Origin: Cantharellus purpuraceus
Taxonomy: Eukaryota; Basidiomycota; Agaricomycetes; Cantharellales; Hydnaceae
Reading direction: 5' to 3'
Assembly: GCA_025174535.1 (NCBI GenBank)
Contig: JALBUN010000008.1
Coordinates: 186,001 to 250,000 of the forward strand
DNA length: 64,000 bases
Shown: positions 36,571-49,007 of the stretch, piece after piece
Layout of the letters: every line of letters starts with the position of its first letter
Numbering within the stretch: position 1 is the stretch's first letter
The notes under the pieces: generated by a model
Seen by the model: only the letters and a program-made list of their open reading frames with translations
What the model was told of the DNA's origin: nothing
Databases searched by the model: none
Position numbers and translations under genes: made by a program

Positions 36571-37218
36571 GGTAAGAGACCAATTTCAATGTCTTGTTTC
36601 CTATGTTTTATCGCATGATAATTCTGTAGCCAGCACTCGCCTCTTGTGTGCTACTGCTAGGCGGTTCCCTTCCTGTGGTATACACATTAACTTATAAACT
36701 AAGCTCAATAAGGACGAAAAGAGAATATATGATGACAGTGGAAAGAGAGACGAGAACATCGGGTTGCACGAGAGGGATGCAACGGGTGTGTTTGGTTCTA
36801 TCGAGAGTCTCTTGAGCTATGTCATTTGTCGAGTTTGAAAATGATTTCCTTAAAAATGGACGAGTCAACTACAACGCCCATTCCTGTACACCCTTGTTAC
36901 AATTGGGTTCCCGTCGTGAAAATCAATGATATCGCCATCTACCATCATGCCCCATTGACACTGGTATCTTGGCGATCACTTGGTCTGAAACTCACATCCT
37001 GTATCTTTAGCAAGCACCTGCAATGACAAGAAATGGACTAGATCATTAATTATAATCTTGTCCATCATGTATCATGGACTGGACCTGGAAACTTGAGAAA
37101 TGTGATGCAAAATGGTAAATCTTAGTTCCTTTACAGCCAAAGTTGTTGGATAATGAGAACGCGTGCTCTAAGTCAATATGACGTCATGGTCAGTTTGACC
37201 CGCCCTGCAGCACTTACC
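36571..37218. other. Intergenic
   Basis: Upstream of the GH5 gene. An in-frame ATG at 37153 could extend the GH5 protein by 22 residues, but that segment does not resemble the family. Nothing else seen. Confidence 0.4.
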
Positions 37219-38944
37219 ATGAATGCGCTCAAAGGCATAATCGACAAATTTGAACATCGCAAGCACGTAGAATCTCCCACAGACACGTCCGGAACTAGTG
37301 CCAGGCGCCGCCTCGACGAGCGTGACGTATATCGCTACCGCCGCCAGCGCGGTGTAAACCTCGGTTAGTAGCATCACCGCATCTCAAAAGATCCAACCCA
37401 CGTCTCAACTTTAGTTTTTTGTTTTATACCGTTCTCAAAGGCTCGTGGTTCGTTCTCGAAAAATGGATCTCAAATACACCGTTTCGGAACGCAGCGCCGC
37501 CTGCCTCGAGCGACTATGATGTTGCATGCGGGCGTGATGCCCGGGAGGTGTTGGAGAGACATTGGGATACGTGGATCACAGACGATGATTGGAAATGGAT
37601 TGCTGAGAGGGGGATTAATTCTGTTCGATTACCGGTTGGTGTCATTGTGGACATGCGATTCGATCGGCTGCTGATCGCACTATCGATGATATTGGTATAG
37701 ATTGGCTATTATCACCTTTACTCCAAGGACCCATCCGTCGTACAAGGGACCCCTTTTGAAAATTTAGGTCCCATTTTTGAGGGTGCATGGCCGAGAATCA
37801 TTGACGCCATCGATAGAGCTGCCAGCTATGGTATTGGTGTCCTCATTGGTGTGTCACACTTAGCCACCTACCATCCCACCCCCTCTGCTCACATCCCGCC
37901 CTGCCTCTCTTTCCTTCAGATCTCCACTCTGCCCCTGGAAAACAAAACGCAGATGCACACAGCGGGATATCCAGCCACCCTGTCGAATTCCACAAAAAAT
38001 CCAACCTCACGCGCACAATCTACGTCCTAACCCTCCTCGCCACCGCTCTCAAAAACACACCAAACGTCATCGGGATCCAGCTCGTCAACGAACCCCAAAA
38101 TCACGGCTCTCTTCCGGGTTGGTACAACTCTGCCATCAATGCCATCCGTACCACCGTAGGGCCGGATGTCGACTTACCATTATACATACACGACGCATGG
38201 AACACATCTGAGTACGCTGCCTTCGTGCACTCTCGCCCCGATTCTGACTTTGTAATACTCGACCACCACCTGTACCGCTGTTTCACAGAACACGATCAAA
38301 CCCTCTCCGGGGATCAACATGCTTCATCACTCCCTCGCGACGAGTTTGTGCGGTACGCAGACGCGACTCGCGGAAATTTCGTCGTGGCAGAGTTTTCTGC
38401 CGCGTTGAATCCGCGGTCCATGGGGACTTCAGATGCTGGAGAACAGGATCGGCAGCGGCGTGTGTTTGCAAGGGGAGAAGTTGAATTATTTGAGAAATGC
38501 TGTGGGGGGTGGTGGTGGTGGACGTATAAGAAGGAGGGAGGGTGGGATGCGGGGTGGAGTTTTAGGGATGCGGTGCGTGCGGAGATTATGCCGATTTGGG
38601 TGGGGATTCGTAAAGGTGGGTGCGAGAATGATGTGAAGCAGCGGAACGCGCAGGCATCAAATGCGCTGGAGCAGCATGCACGGTACTGGGAGGTGCATAA
38701 GGGCACATATGAACACTGGCGGTTCGAAGTCGGGTTCAAGCAGGGCTGGGATGACGCATTTATGTTCTTCAGTTTTGTATGGGGTGTTCCTAGGGTGGAA
38801 CGGCCTGTGTCGGAGCTTGGTTTCGTGGGACAGTGGCTGAGGCGGAGGGCCATGGAACATGTCTTGGATTATGGAGGGAGTAAGAATGTGTGGGAGTTTG
38901 GTGCGTATGCGTATACATGGGATGATTATCAAATGATTGGCTAA
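37219..38944 (+). CDS. GH5 glucan 1,3-beta-glucosidase-like enzyme
   Basis: Cleaves beta-1,3-glucans, a main fungal wall polymer. Four exons (37219-37363, 37441-37634, 37701-37848, 37920-38944) join to 503 residues. The family motif RGVNLGSWFVLEKWI follows a short hydrophilic N-terminus; then come RLPIGYYHL, DLHSAPGKQNADAHSG, LVNEPQN with the acid/base glutamate, DHHLYRCF, and VVAEFSAAL with the nucleophile glutamate, then WWWWTYK. The C-terminal extension YEHWRFEVGFKQGWDDAF is usual in basidiomycete members. No signal peptide or membrane anchor is visible at the N-terminus, unlike secreted yeast EXG enzymes. The start at 37219 is chosen because the extra residues from the ATG at 37153 look unrelated. 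Confidence 0.9.
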
Positions 38945-41900
38945 TGAAGGAGTCACCATAGAACATGGATTCCATCAGGGTCTGCAGGCTGCATCAAGAT
39001 TGTACTAGGGTATGTGAGTCGGCAGATGGGACAGGGTATTGAAAGTGCACTTGAGGTTTCTCCACATTTTCTAAGAGGCGCTGATGGAGGTATGCAGGAT
39101 TGTGTCATCATCCATACTACACAATAAGCGGGTTGCTTTGAATACTGATGTATAGCGATTTTCCATTTGGAAGAATGAGGAATGATTTCAACTGGCCTAT
39201 AGAACATTTCTTTCCACTAGTGCTAATTATAGTATGCCCTAGAAGTGAGAAATTTCAAGAATTACATCAGTGTCCCTCGGCTGCCGGTCACTTACCGCAC
39301 TTTACAACATTGCACCTCCGTGTAGCTGTAAGCGGTACCAGACACATCTCCCGAACACTCTAGTGGCAAAGGAATCGATGGCATGTATGAGGGTATGAGG
39401 ACACCTGGCAAAGTCATCCGCCCTGAGCCAGTCTGGTAAATATCCACCTAGCAGTTGGTCTGTAGGTCCTCAGATGGCAATTTACAGTGATGTATGAAAC
39501 TACTAGCACATTATTCAAATGCAATCGAAAATTGTGGGTTTGGAGAGCTCGATCTATCGCCGTGATCACATAGAAGCAGAAGTGAGTATTGGGATTCGCC
39601 TTAATAAGATGCACATATACGCCCACAACCTAGCTAGTACAGTTAGGCGCTAATAGCGCGTGATTTTTCCCTCAGTTGTTGAGTCACGTAGCGTGGAAGT
39701 CACCAGTGACCACGCCAACTTGAACGTTGCAACAAGTCTTCAATCACCCATATCCTACTCCCACCGTTGCATGCTTTCTGTCCACAAAGCAGAACCGATT
39801 TTCTGCTTTTCTATGTTCTGCAAAGTACCAAATAGCGATCGTCCACGCTAGACTCAGAGGATTAACTATTCACCATCAGCGAGTCAATGGCACAAACACA
39901 AATTGTTCTCTCAAGCCTTTGTATTTTCTTCCCTCTGTGGGCACCAATACTTGCAAGAGGTGAACATATGATAGGACTGGACTGCCTACTGTTCATGGGG
40001 TTCACTTCGATTGCCATCACGGTCGCAAACAGGTGATCACCGTCTTTTGACGCCTGCTTCCAACGCTCGTTACTCATATAAGGTACGAAGTCATCTTCGA
40101 TCAGTGCTTTGAACTGGTGTCAACCTTCTGATTAAGATTCAAGCATAGATTCCGCCGGTTTCATATTCCACCCCTTTCTTTCAACAATTGTTTTGCCTAT
40201 CCATGGCACTTCCTGGATATGATTCTTAACATTGCAGTGCCGACTTCATGGAGTCGTATTTTGCCATTGCCGTATGGCACATCACTATCACTCAGGCACC
40301 ACTACACGTTCATCTGACAACATAGCCGCATACGCGTAGAACCCGCGCGAGATAACCTTTCCCTGATATGCGACGGCATCGTTTAGAGGCATCTTAGATG
40401 GCAATGTGATATGGCGGCTATAGGTAATTGCTCCGATCGGCATCAATATCTCAGCCGGAGCCACCAGTTGAGAAAGGGCGCTGTTTGTGAGAGGTTCACC
40501 CAGGTGCGCGAAAGTCACCAACACCTGAGCTAAAGGGTGCTTGTATTCATATGCCCAAGACACCTATCATCCGTTTGGCAAACGTTATTTGTATTGGCGA
40601 TGAGGCTTCTTCTCATGTGGGTTTTGACCTCATATATGAGCGTCGATCTGTCAGGGAGCCGCCACTAACCCCCACAATTCGATTCAGCTGTGTTTATAAA
40701 TATCGATATCCCAACATTTGGTACCTCACCTAGATACAGAGCCAAACTTGAACCTTGAACCTTGAAAACGCCTCGGGGTGCCATGTGCCCGTACAGTGTC
40801 TCCAAACGTAGTATGCAGACCATTCCTCTCCTATCATAATTGATAAATTGGTGACAATGTGGCTACACCGTGCCTAGTTTCTCATCAAATGCTTTCTCAC
40901 GAGGCTAACTTCAAATGTACTTGACGCGTGGTTGCACATGCGGAAGTTACTCCTGCGTCTGTCTGACAGTTCGGTGTGTCTGCACATGCGCCATCATCTC
41001 TGTCCACTTGTAACTGACGCCTCTATGCACTAGGCCGTGACGACTTTGATCCTTACGTCCCCGAGTCTGGGAAGGGAATGGAGGCTCTCTTGAGAGTCAA
41101 GTGGACATTATAAATGCCATGGTCAGAATTCATGGACACGGCTGATGACAACAGCACCTTCAAGAAGAACCTGGGTTTTCTGGTCGGTACGCTGCCAGCC
41201 TATTTAAGGTATCATTTATCCTACAAAGTGAAACGTGACACTTGCACTCAACCTTTGATTTGTCTCAATAGGCGGCAGTTACCCAACTGAAGGGCATCAC
41301 AAGGGAAGGCAAAGACGACATGTCCGTCGGAGCCATCAATGAAGCGGCCGACAAACATATCGTATATATCATCGGTCTCTTTCCCTTCTTGCTGACTCAA
41401 AAACCAACAGCTGGACTGCACACGAAACGTTTGTCTGATGAATAGATGACGTGCTACATAACAGTATCTGTGGCTTCTCTAACTACAAAATCGCAGAAAG
41501 AAAACTACACATCGTCTTCAATGTGAAGGACAACTTGCTCCAACGTCAATGATACCGAAATACCTTCGTTCTTGTAGTTTGTATGAACGGGTTGTGCTAA
41601 TTAACAAATGAAGGCGGGATTTCTCGATCACTTACGTGATTGAGATGATTATATTTCATACAAAAAGGCTCATGGAAGTGAGCTTTAAGAAACCCTACGA
41701 ATATCATGATACAACTATCTGCACGATTTGTCGGCTGAAACGTAAGTTATATCAGAGTGCCGCTGGATCTACCCAAAAAAAGACCCGCGGCAGAATCAGA
41801 AGAGTTTGATGGTGGACATGTGACGTGTCTGAGACTCTGATTGCGCATTACCTTTAGTCCTGAGCAAGCTTCGAAACAAAATCATTTACATTTCACTAGT

Positions 41901-42320
41901 ACCATTAAGTTGTGGTCTGACAAAGTTTACAAAGAGACGGCTCATTGAGATAGATAAACTCTCGTCCAAGAATTGTGTTGATGCTCAAGTGCTCTTCAAT
42001 GGTGGCGCCGACAGCCGCGCCGCATGACGCACGTGCAGCAGTCCTGTCCGAACTCAATAGCCCTCAAAAGTAGCTTCTACGTCCGGGCATGTATTATAAA
42101 CGACTGCGATGCATCACTGGCAGAGCTATGATATTGCGATCAACTATCGACCACTGTTAAGATTTTTTTCAAAACCTGATCTTAGCTCCGCATACGAATG
42201 CTGTACTGCTTTTCAGAAGTACGCACAGTTTGAGTGCCTACAGCATCGCCTCATGGATGATGTCATGTGTGTTGAATCAACCTAAGTATGTGTCTCGGGT
42301 TGTGATAGACAAAGTATGGA
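38945..42320. other. Gene-poor 3.4-kb stretch
   Basis: One minus-strand frame, 40288-40563 (91 codons, starting MSWAYEYKHPLAQVLVTFAH and ending DERVVVPE), reads like protein but matches no family I know. At 41.1-41.5 kb there are intron-like signals around plausible codons but no consistent model. Everything else looks non-coding. Confidence 0.3.
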
Positions 42321-44571
42321 TCACCCGGGTGTTCTCTCAGGAGGTATATGATCGTCCTGATACCCTCTCGCAATGCCACTCCGCCCCTGTTCCAGGACAC
42401 TCGGCGCGTCTTCGCCCAGACGTTGCTCTAGCCCTTTGAAAGTTCGTTGTTTGAGGAACTCCGCTGTAAAAAGTCATATTGTTGAAAGAAATGAACATGG
42501 GCAGCACAGCATGAGGGGAATAGCACGCCACGCACCTCCTGCACTGTTAGATATACGTGTGAGCGCATTCTCCGTACTGCGAAGTATGACTGATGAATCA
42601 TCGTCTGACGGCAACGATCGAGTTTCTAGAAATCAACAAATAGACTCAGAGGGCGAGCTTTGTATACCTATTAGCAACGTACCCTGGCCATATCGTTTAG
42701 CGTGTCGGTACTTTCCAGTTACCAGACTGAATGTGGGCTGATCTGCATCCTCTTTGTCTCCCGCGTCTGCTATCCACCCGGGAGAGAAAAAATATCGTTT
42801 AGATGATACTAGCTATACTGCGAACTTTGGTTTCGACACACCGTGGTCTGGATCAATTGTTGCTTGGTGCTCGATGACACGCTCAAAGTCCAAGATATAG
42901 TTTCCGGGCCAAGATGGCTCTGCACTAAGAGCAAGACACAATTCGAAGGGAGTAACTATGGGACGCAGAAATTCCTGTACAATGCGGTCAAGTTGTAGAA
43001 GCGACTGAAAATGGTCAGTCATTGTCTGGGAACAACACTTACTTTTGCATCTATCACACTATTCTCAGGACACGCTACCATTACGAAGCACTCTATCTCA
43101 GCGAAATTGGCGAGCTTCGCAGGATTGAGCTTTCCAACGGTGAGTGTATAGGATTTTTTGTGGTGTTTCCGAAGAAGGGTTCGGAGATAAGAGAGTAGCG
43201 GCAGATACGAGGCTAGGAGAGTCAGATGAACTCTAAGCACGGGTATTAGGTTACTTTGACACGTACCTACACCCAGCGTTCCTACCAAAATACCGATAAC
43301 ATCCGCGTCTCGTGCTTGTTGGACCACTGCATATCGACGCATCAAAAGTCTATTTGTGCGTGTCGATACGACTTGTGCTGTCGGCGGCTGTAAAGTCGGG
43401 TCATATCCGATAATCTGTAGTGAAATTGCGGATCACTGCGGCAAGAGTTAATCGATTTTCGGAACATACAATGTTCCCAGGATGCGTCATCAGCAGATTT
43501 GTGAGGCCTAAACTCTCAGGCCCAACGTAAAGTATGACGCAGGACGAGACAGAAACGGAAGCTGGCAAGGTGTATCGCCTGTGTAAGTTGGGGAGCGGTA
43601 GCAATTGATTGGAAGAGAGTTGAATAGTCGAGTCAACTGAGTGAGTTGGAACATCAGTCTGTGGTGATGGCCGCAAAGATGGCAAATTGTTGAAAGGCTT
43701 TGCCGATTTTGGTACCGGATCGTAATATAATACCGAGTCCGATGGGAATAACGGCGAAGCACGGATAGCCGCACAAAGCTCATCTATACAGGAAAACGAT
43801 CATGAGAAAGTTATAGACCAGATTCCCACTGGCTAACCTGCCAGGTGTGCGTATGCCACATCAGTAATCAGTATGAAGTGTAGCGTATCTGCAGCCGCTT
43901 TAGAAGCCGGAGCTTCTTTGCAAGCTGCTTCCAGAAACGACTGGGCACCATCGTTCACATCAAGTTGCGCTTTGGAGAAGACATATAATACGGGGATGCG
44001 TGAAGGCCTGGGCGGAGGTTACTTCATTATTACATCCAGACAAGCGACCACTAACCTGCTGAGACATGAATAGCCGTAGTGGACGATGATGTCAGCGTTG
44101 ATGTGTTGTGCGGCCACTTCGTCAACGCAACAACTCAAAAGCAAAACTAGAGTCAGTACCGTTCTAGAGTTCACTCCTAAGAGCGAAGAAGCAGGTTGTG
44201 CAGTTACCTGCCATACGACGTGTCAGCAAGAATATACAGTCCGGTGTCAATTGGAAGCCTCCGCCGCAAGGATAGGTAGATGGGTGTTGAGATGTGCAGT
44301 AACTCGTCAGGGAACTGGAGCGCAACCTGCGATAAGAAGGGATGGATCTTGTTTCTTTCACAAAATATTCATTCTATTCTACCTGGTTATATTCCGCCTT
44401 CTCGATTTCTGTTGCTGTCCATTCTACTTCGTAGAGGTCTTCTACAAATGCTAGCTCTTCTCGAGTGGTTGGGTTGGGAATATTGCTCGTTCCCGCAGCA
44501 TGAGTCAGCGACACTCCACGATGTATGGCGTCTTCACCAGATGGGGAAAAGGCAGTAGAATCCGCCGCCAT
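42321..44571 (-). CDS. DPH2: Diphthamide biosynthesis protein 2
   Basis: Partner of Dph1 in the iron-sulphur radical enzyme that makes the first intermediate of diphthamide on elongation factor 2. From ATG 44571 ([15 protein letters not shown]) the exons read [127 protein letters not shown] and [16 protein letters not shown]. It ends [20 protein letters not shown] then [12 protein letters not shown] 42321-42323. Cysteines in CCVDE and VACPENS are the likely cluster ligands. One intron near 42809 is ambiguous (33 or 72 nt). It shares a 92-bp divergent promoter region with the Dap1-like gene. Confidence 0.92.
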
Positions 44572-44663
44572 ATGCGACAAAAGTTCTTGATGGGGAGTAT
44601 GAAGGGTCGCTCTCCGCTCAGAGTCCGCCGGGGATTGCCGGAGACCACTTTCACCTCTCAGCA

Positions 44664-45174
44664 ATGAGCAACGACAACGCACAGTCTACAGGCTCTATCA
44701 TGTCACAACCTGCCGCAGATCTTGCTCCTCCAAAAGATGACCCGTTTACCGCTGAGCAACTTAAGCAATTCGACGGTGCCACGCCAGATACTCCCATCTA
44801 TGTAGCCATCAAAGGTCCGTTGCGTTATGGTCTATCTATTTACAGCCACGTCACGAGTTGCATTCGCAATAGGGACTGTTTTTGATGTTTCTGCTAAGAG
44901 AAACACATATGGTCCTGGAGCTTCATACCATTGTTTCACGGGCAAAGATGCTAGCCGTGCGCTGGGATCAAGTTCACTCAAAGAGGAAGATCTGCTCGCC
45001 GATTATAGTACGCTGGACAGTGCTCAGCTTAAAGTCCTAGACGATTGGTACAACTTTTTCTCGTACGTCGCTACACTGTGCATCTTCTCTGCCACGATTC
45101 CTTACAATGATTTGTATGCTTGCAGGAAGAGATATAACATTGTGGGACGTGTTATCGACCAATCCAGCTTGTGA
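44664..45174 (+). CDS. Dap1/MAPR-type haem-binding protein (cytochrome b5-like domain)
   Basis: Membrane-associated progesterone-receptor family; in yeast, Dap1 binds haem and supports sterol-synthesis P450 enzymes. Three exons (44664-44814, 44873-45062, 45126-45174) join to 129 residues. The fold starts DPFTAEQLKQFDG, then PIYVAIKGTVFDVSAKRNTY, GPGASYHCFTGKDASRALG, and KVLDDWYNFFSKRYNIVG close to the end. The tyrosines in NTYGPGASY are the expected haem-binding residues. There is no N-terminal membrane helix, as in yeast Dap1 and unlike animal PGRMC1. Confidence 0.9.
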
Positions 45175-48100
45175 ATGCTTTCCCCTCGGAACAGAACTCC
45201 GCTCGCGCCTTGTGTTATTATCCGACCCTGTGTACTATTGAAATAAAGAACTTGCAGTTTTAATTAAAACATCGGTGCGAGCGCCACCATGGCCAAGACC
45301 TCCATGTCTCATAGCTTTGTACCCTTTACTTGGCCTGGAAGAAGACAGTCAGGAGGGTGCAAGCATATTGTGCCTGGTCAGATCGCAAGACGTGGCTGAG
45401 ACCTATCCGATTGTATTCGCATGATCGGCGGTGCCATCAAGGCGACTTCGTTTCTCCATTCCATACTTCTGAGCACCTTTACTCATGGCTTCTCGGGACC
45501 GGTAACCTCTGGGTAAAAGTGTGATACCCTATACTCGAGGATCATGGACCGATGGCTAAATCTCTTCTTCAGGATATGCGCATTAATAGCTTGCAGAATC
45601 CTCGGCGACACCTACACATTGTACAACTGTAGGGATGGTATGTATTCCGTCAACATCTACGCGCAGGTCCCACTGTTATGACCTCCTGTGGCGTTTCCCC
45701 TCTCTTAAGCCAGAGCTGGCCTCGCTTTTCATATGTTCTGATAGGTCAGTGAGTACAGCTGAAATAATGCTCCCAGGCCAATTTGATTATCGGATCGATG
45801 AATATCAATGACCTCAAAGACCGCTAGAAAGATGCGAGAGCACGTGATGAGCGCGAAACGAAATAGGCAGAATGGCTGAACAGTCGCTGTACACTTGTAA
45901 TCAACTAAATTATTATCGTTGTTGTGGGCGGTAAAAGCAAACATCAATGTTTGTACCAGAAGAGAATATTAACCGGGTCTGTACTTATGGAGTGTTTACG
46001 TACGATGTCAGCCAGCGGATTGATCCGTTCTTTGGGCCTCGCTGCATTACAATCCAAAGTTGACTCCAAATACTCGTAAAGTTGAAAAAAAATTATTTTT
46101 TTTAGATGTAGACACAAATCAAGCGTTAATGTGACATACGGACGGAGCTATCATCCTAGCCCCATGATAGAGCTGACAGCTTGGCACAGTGCCAGTGACC
46201 ACAAGACATGAGCAGAACAACAGTACCAGGCGGGATGCCTCACGTGGGGGATTTCCAAAGCAATTGATACGTGCGAAGAAGCGCAGAAGAACCTCATGCA
46301 CTTTGTAGCCATCGATGTGTCATCAGATTGGAATGCGGATTCCCTAGCAAAGCAACTATGACAGGAGTGTTGTCGAACCCCGTTGGCTGATTGGCACCGT
46401 CTCCTATGCTTGACTCGGTACCCTAAGATGTTCCTTGTCATGAGGCACACTCCTTCTACAAGCTAGTGACAGCCAACCTTGACAAGGAAACCGTGTAGAA
46501 TTCTGTCGCAGATGGCTTCGCCGTCATATCCACCACCCAGGGTGGATACGATCGGAATGGTTGCAACAAGGGGCACGAGCAATCTTCAATGAGTCAGGAT
46601 CAAGCGGGGGTAATTACCGTTTCGTCGTTTTGTCATTATCAAGAAGTGAAGTATCACATACGACGCGTCCGCATACCCCAGATAGAAATCTGCAGCATGA
46701 AAAAAGTTAGCGAAATGTGAGGCAACGTGCAGTCAGTGGCTCTCAGGTGTTAGCGGTCCGTACACGTTTTGTGCGCAATTTGCCTAATATTCCTCTATCC
46801 AGATTTGAAGGAACAATCTGAAATAACAAATCATGAAACCTCCTTGGTTTGTGCAACCCTGGGGTGAGAGTCCTTCATGTCTACAAAAGCAAGAAGATAA
46901 ATTTCAACTTCCGCTGTTTTCACTCCTACCTCCATGAGTTATACTCGAGGACATTTTTCTGATGTCGACTTGACCGCCCAAACCATGTCCCGCTTCTCTC
47001 AGTGCCTTTGTACAACCTGCATGCTGCGGTCTTCGGGAATCTCCTGATCCCGCTTCTCTCTCTGGCAGGGACGTTCCTTTCTAGTTCGTTTGCATCACTC
47101 TATGCTCGAGTGGTATCAGTGTGGTCAACGCATTTGGCGAACGTTGGTACAGGGTTGCGTTGCCATAACATTTCTCCAATGGTGTTTCGACTTTGGGCCA
47201 GTCGGACTGAGCGTGTTTAACATGGCGCTTCCTGCTCCTGACAGTATACATGTGGCGTGCGATAGTTTATATAAGATCGAGTTGATTCGGCACACCGGGA
47301 CCGTTACCTGTAGATGTTCTGCATTGACTCCTGTAAACCTATTGCCGTGCCATGTCTGTCCCTTTCTGACTTCTGATCTGCCACAGCTGGAGCGGTGCGC
47401 TTAACAGTCACTCCGACAACCGCAAGTATGTTGGATTAACTAGTGGTATAGCTGGTGTGTATGTTCGGCTCTTTGATTTCGTCACATTCCCAGGTCGTCG
47501 CACTTGGCTGTACTGGAACTACTGGAGAAAGACTGGGCATCACTTGGAGTGTACCATCCGTTTTACATAAACCCAGGTCCGATTTCCTAGACGAGGCCTT
47601 CTATCTCAACCCTGACCCGTGTTCGGCGTACAAAGATCAATAATCATTGCCACACACGTTCGGCGCTTCGCTTGCGTGCGGTTCGATGCGGTTGTGCCAC
47701 CCTCCCACTAACGATGGAATTCCAGGCTCACGGCACAAAAAATGGCCAGATTTTTTTCATTCCACTTTATTTTTATTGGGCCTGCAGGTTTCGTAACTCA
47801 TTGGAAGAACCTTGCAACCGGTGCCAGCCCCATGCATTGTGTTTCGCGGCGGCCACCTCTCGGTGCTCTACCTCATCCGGACATCGCCTCGGCAGCTCCC
47901 GTATCGATGCAAGGAGACGCCGAACTGGCAACATTTACATCGATGTTCGGGAGATATGCTATCTATGCTGCGCTCGATTGACTAGGTTAAGGACCTCCGT
48001 AGTGCTGGATATTTGAGGTTGTGAACCGAGGGCTTCTAGAATGAGTGGATCACTCGAGGAAAGATGATTCTTTCTAGTTCTGTCCTCACTGGATGGTTTT

Positions 48101-48403
48101 ATCGGGACGAGGGTAGAGTATATCTTACGCATGCAGCTGCATATGTGGCACATTAGTGGAGAGGTGTTTCGGGTAAACAAGCGGATTACGAGTGATGATG
48201 CAGTGAGGGAAGTATCAGACGAGTTGTGTTTGTACATCGATAACGAAGTCTTCGCTAATTAACCCAGACTGGGTTCATCCAGTACCAGGATCACGGGCGC
48301 TTCCCACGGATCAAGATCCGCCGGCGGCCTATTTAAGCAAGCTCAGACCCGACGCGCTCACCCCTCATCTCTCCCCCATCCCTCTACACGGCTGTCACAA
48401 GAT
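45175..48403. other. Gene-poor 3.2-kb stretch, possibly a decayed gene at 46.9-48.0 kb
   Basis: Plus-strand fragments with protein-like character occur at 47430-47640 (VALGCTGTTGERLGITW, DFLDEAFYLNPDPCSAYKDQ) and 47742-47981 (GFVTHWKNLATGASPMHC, LATFTSMFGRYAIYA) but in different frames. I could not join them or name a family. The rest shows nothing. Confidence 0.3.
48330..48337 (+). promoter_or_regulatory. TATA-like box before FKBP12
   Basis: tatttaag about 70 nt upstream of the ATG at 48404. Position is plausible; no other support. Confidence 0.3.
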
Positions 48404-49007
48404 ATGGTGCGTCCATCTTGTCATGTATGCTGTGTGCTACATTGATAGGTCGCTAGGGCGTGACGGTGGAAAGGATTTCGCCTGGCGATGGAAAAACGTA
48501 TCCTAAGCCTGGTGGTATGTGTTCCCCTAGTGCAGTCTGACAGGAAATGCTCACAGTCATGCCATGGTAGATACTGTAACAATACATTACGTTGGAACAC
48601 TTCTTGATGGAACCAAGTTTGACTCGAGCCGTGATCGGTTCGTCCCTTAGTTGTTCACAGGCCACTTTCTCCTCTCTAATTTTTAAACATGCTGGCCAGT
48701 AAGGACCCTTTTGTCACCCTCATTGGAAGGGGTAAAGTCATAAGAGGGTGGGATGAAGGTCTTTGGCAGCTCCTGATGTCGGCATGATTGATACTGACCG
48801 CGTCATTAGGCGTCCCTCAATTGTCGCTTGGTGAGAAGGCAAAGATGACCGCAACGCCCGATTACGTACGCTTTGTCAGTTTTCTCGAGTGTGCACTCGT
48901 ATATTCAGCATGGTATTTAACAGGCATATGGGGCACGCGGATTCCCTCCAGTAATTCCCGCCAACGCGACATTGGTATTTGAAGTCGAATTGCTCAAAAT
49001 CAACTGA
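48404..49007 (+). CDS. fpr1: FKBP12-type peptidyl-prolyl isomerase
   Basis: Small cytosolic prolyl isomerase, the receptor for FK506 and rapamycin. Six exons (48404-48406, 48457-48514, 48571-48637, 48700-48758, 48810-48865, 48924-49007) join to exactly 108 residues, the usual length. Reads [20 protein letters not shown], then [60 protein letters not shown] and [10 protein letters not shown]. The drug-pocket residues Y, F, D, W, Y and F are present in these segments. The first coding exon consists of the ATG alone. Confidence 0.96.
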
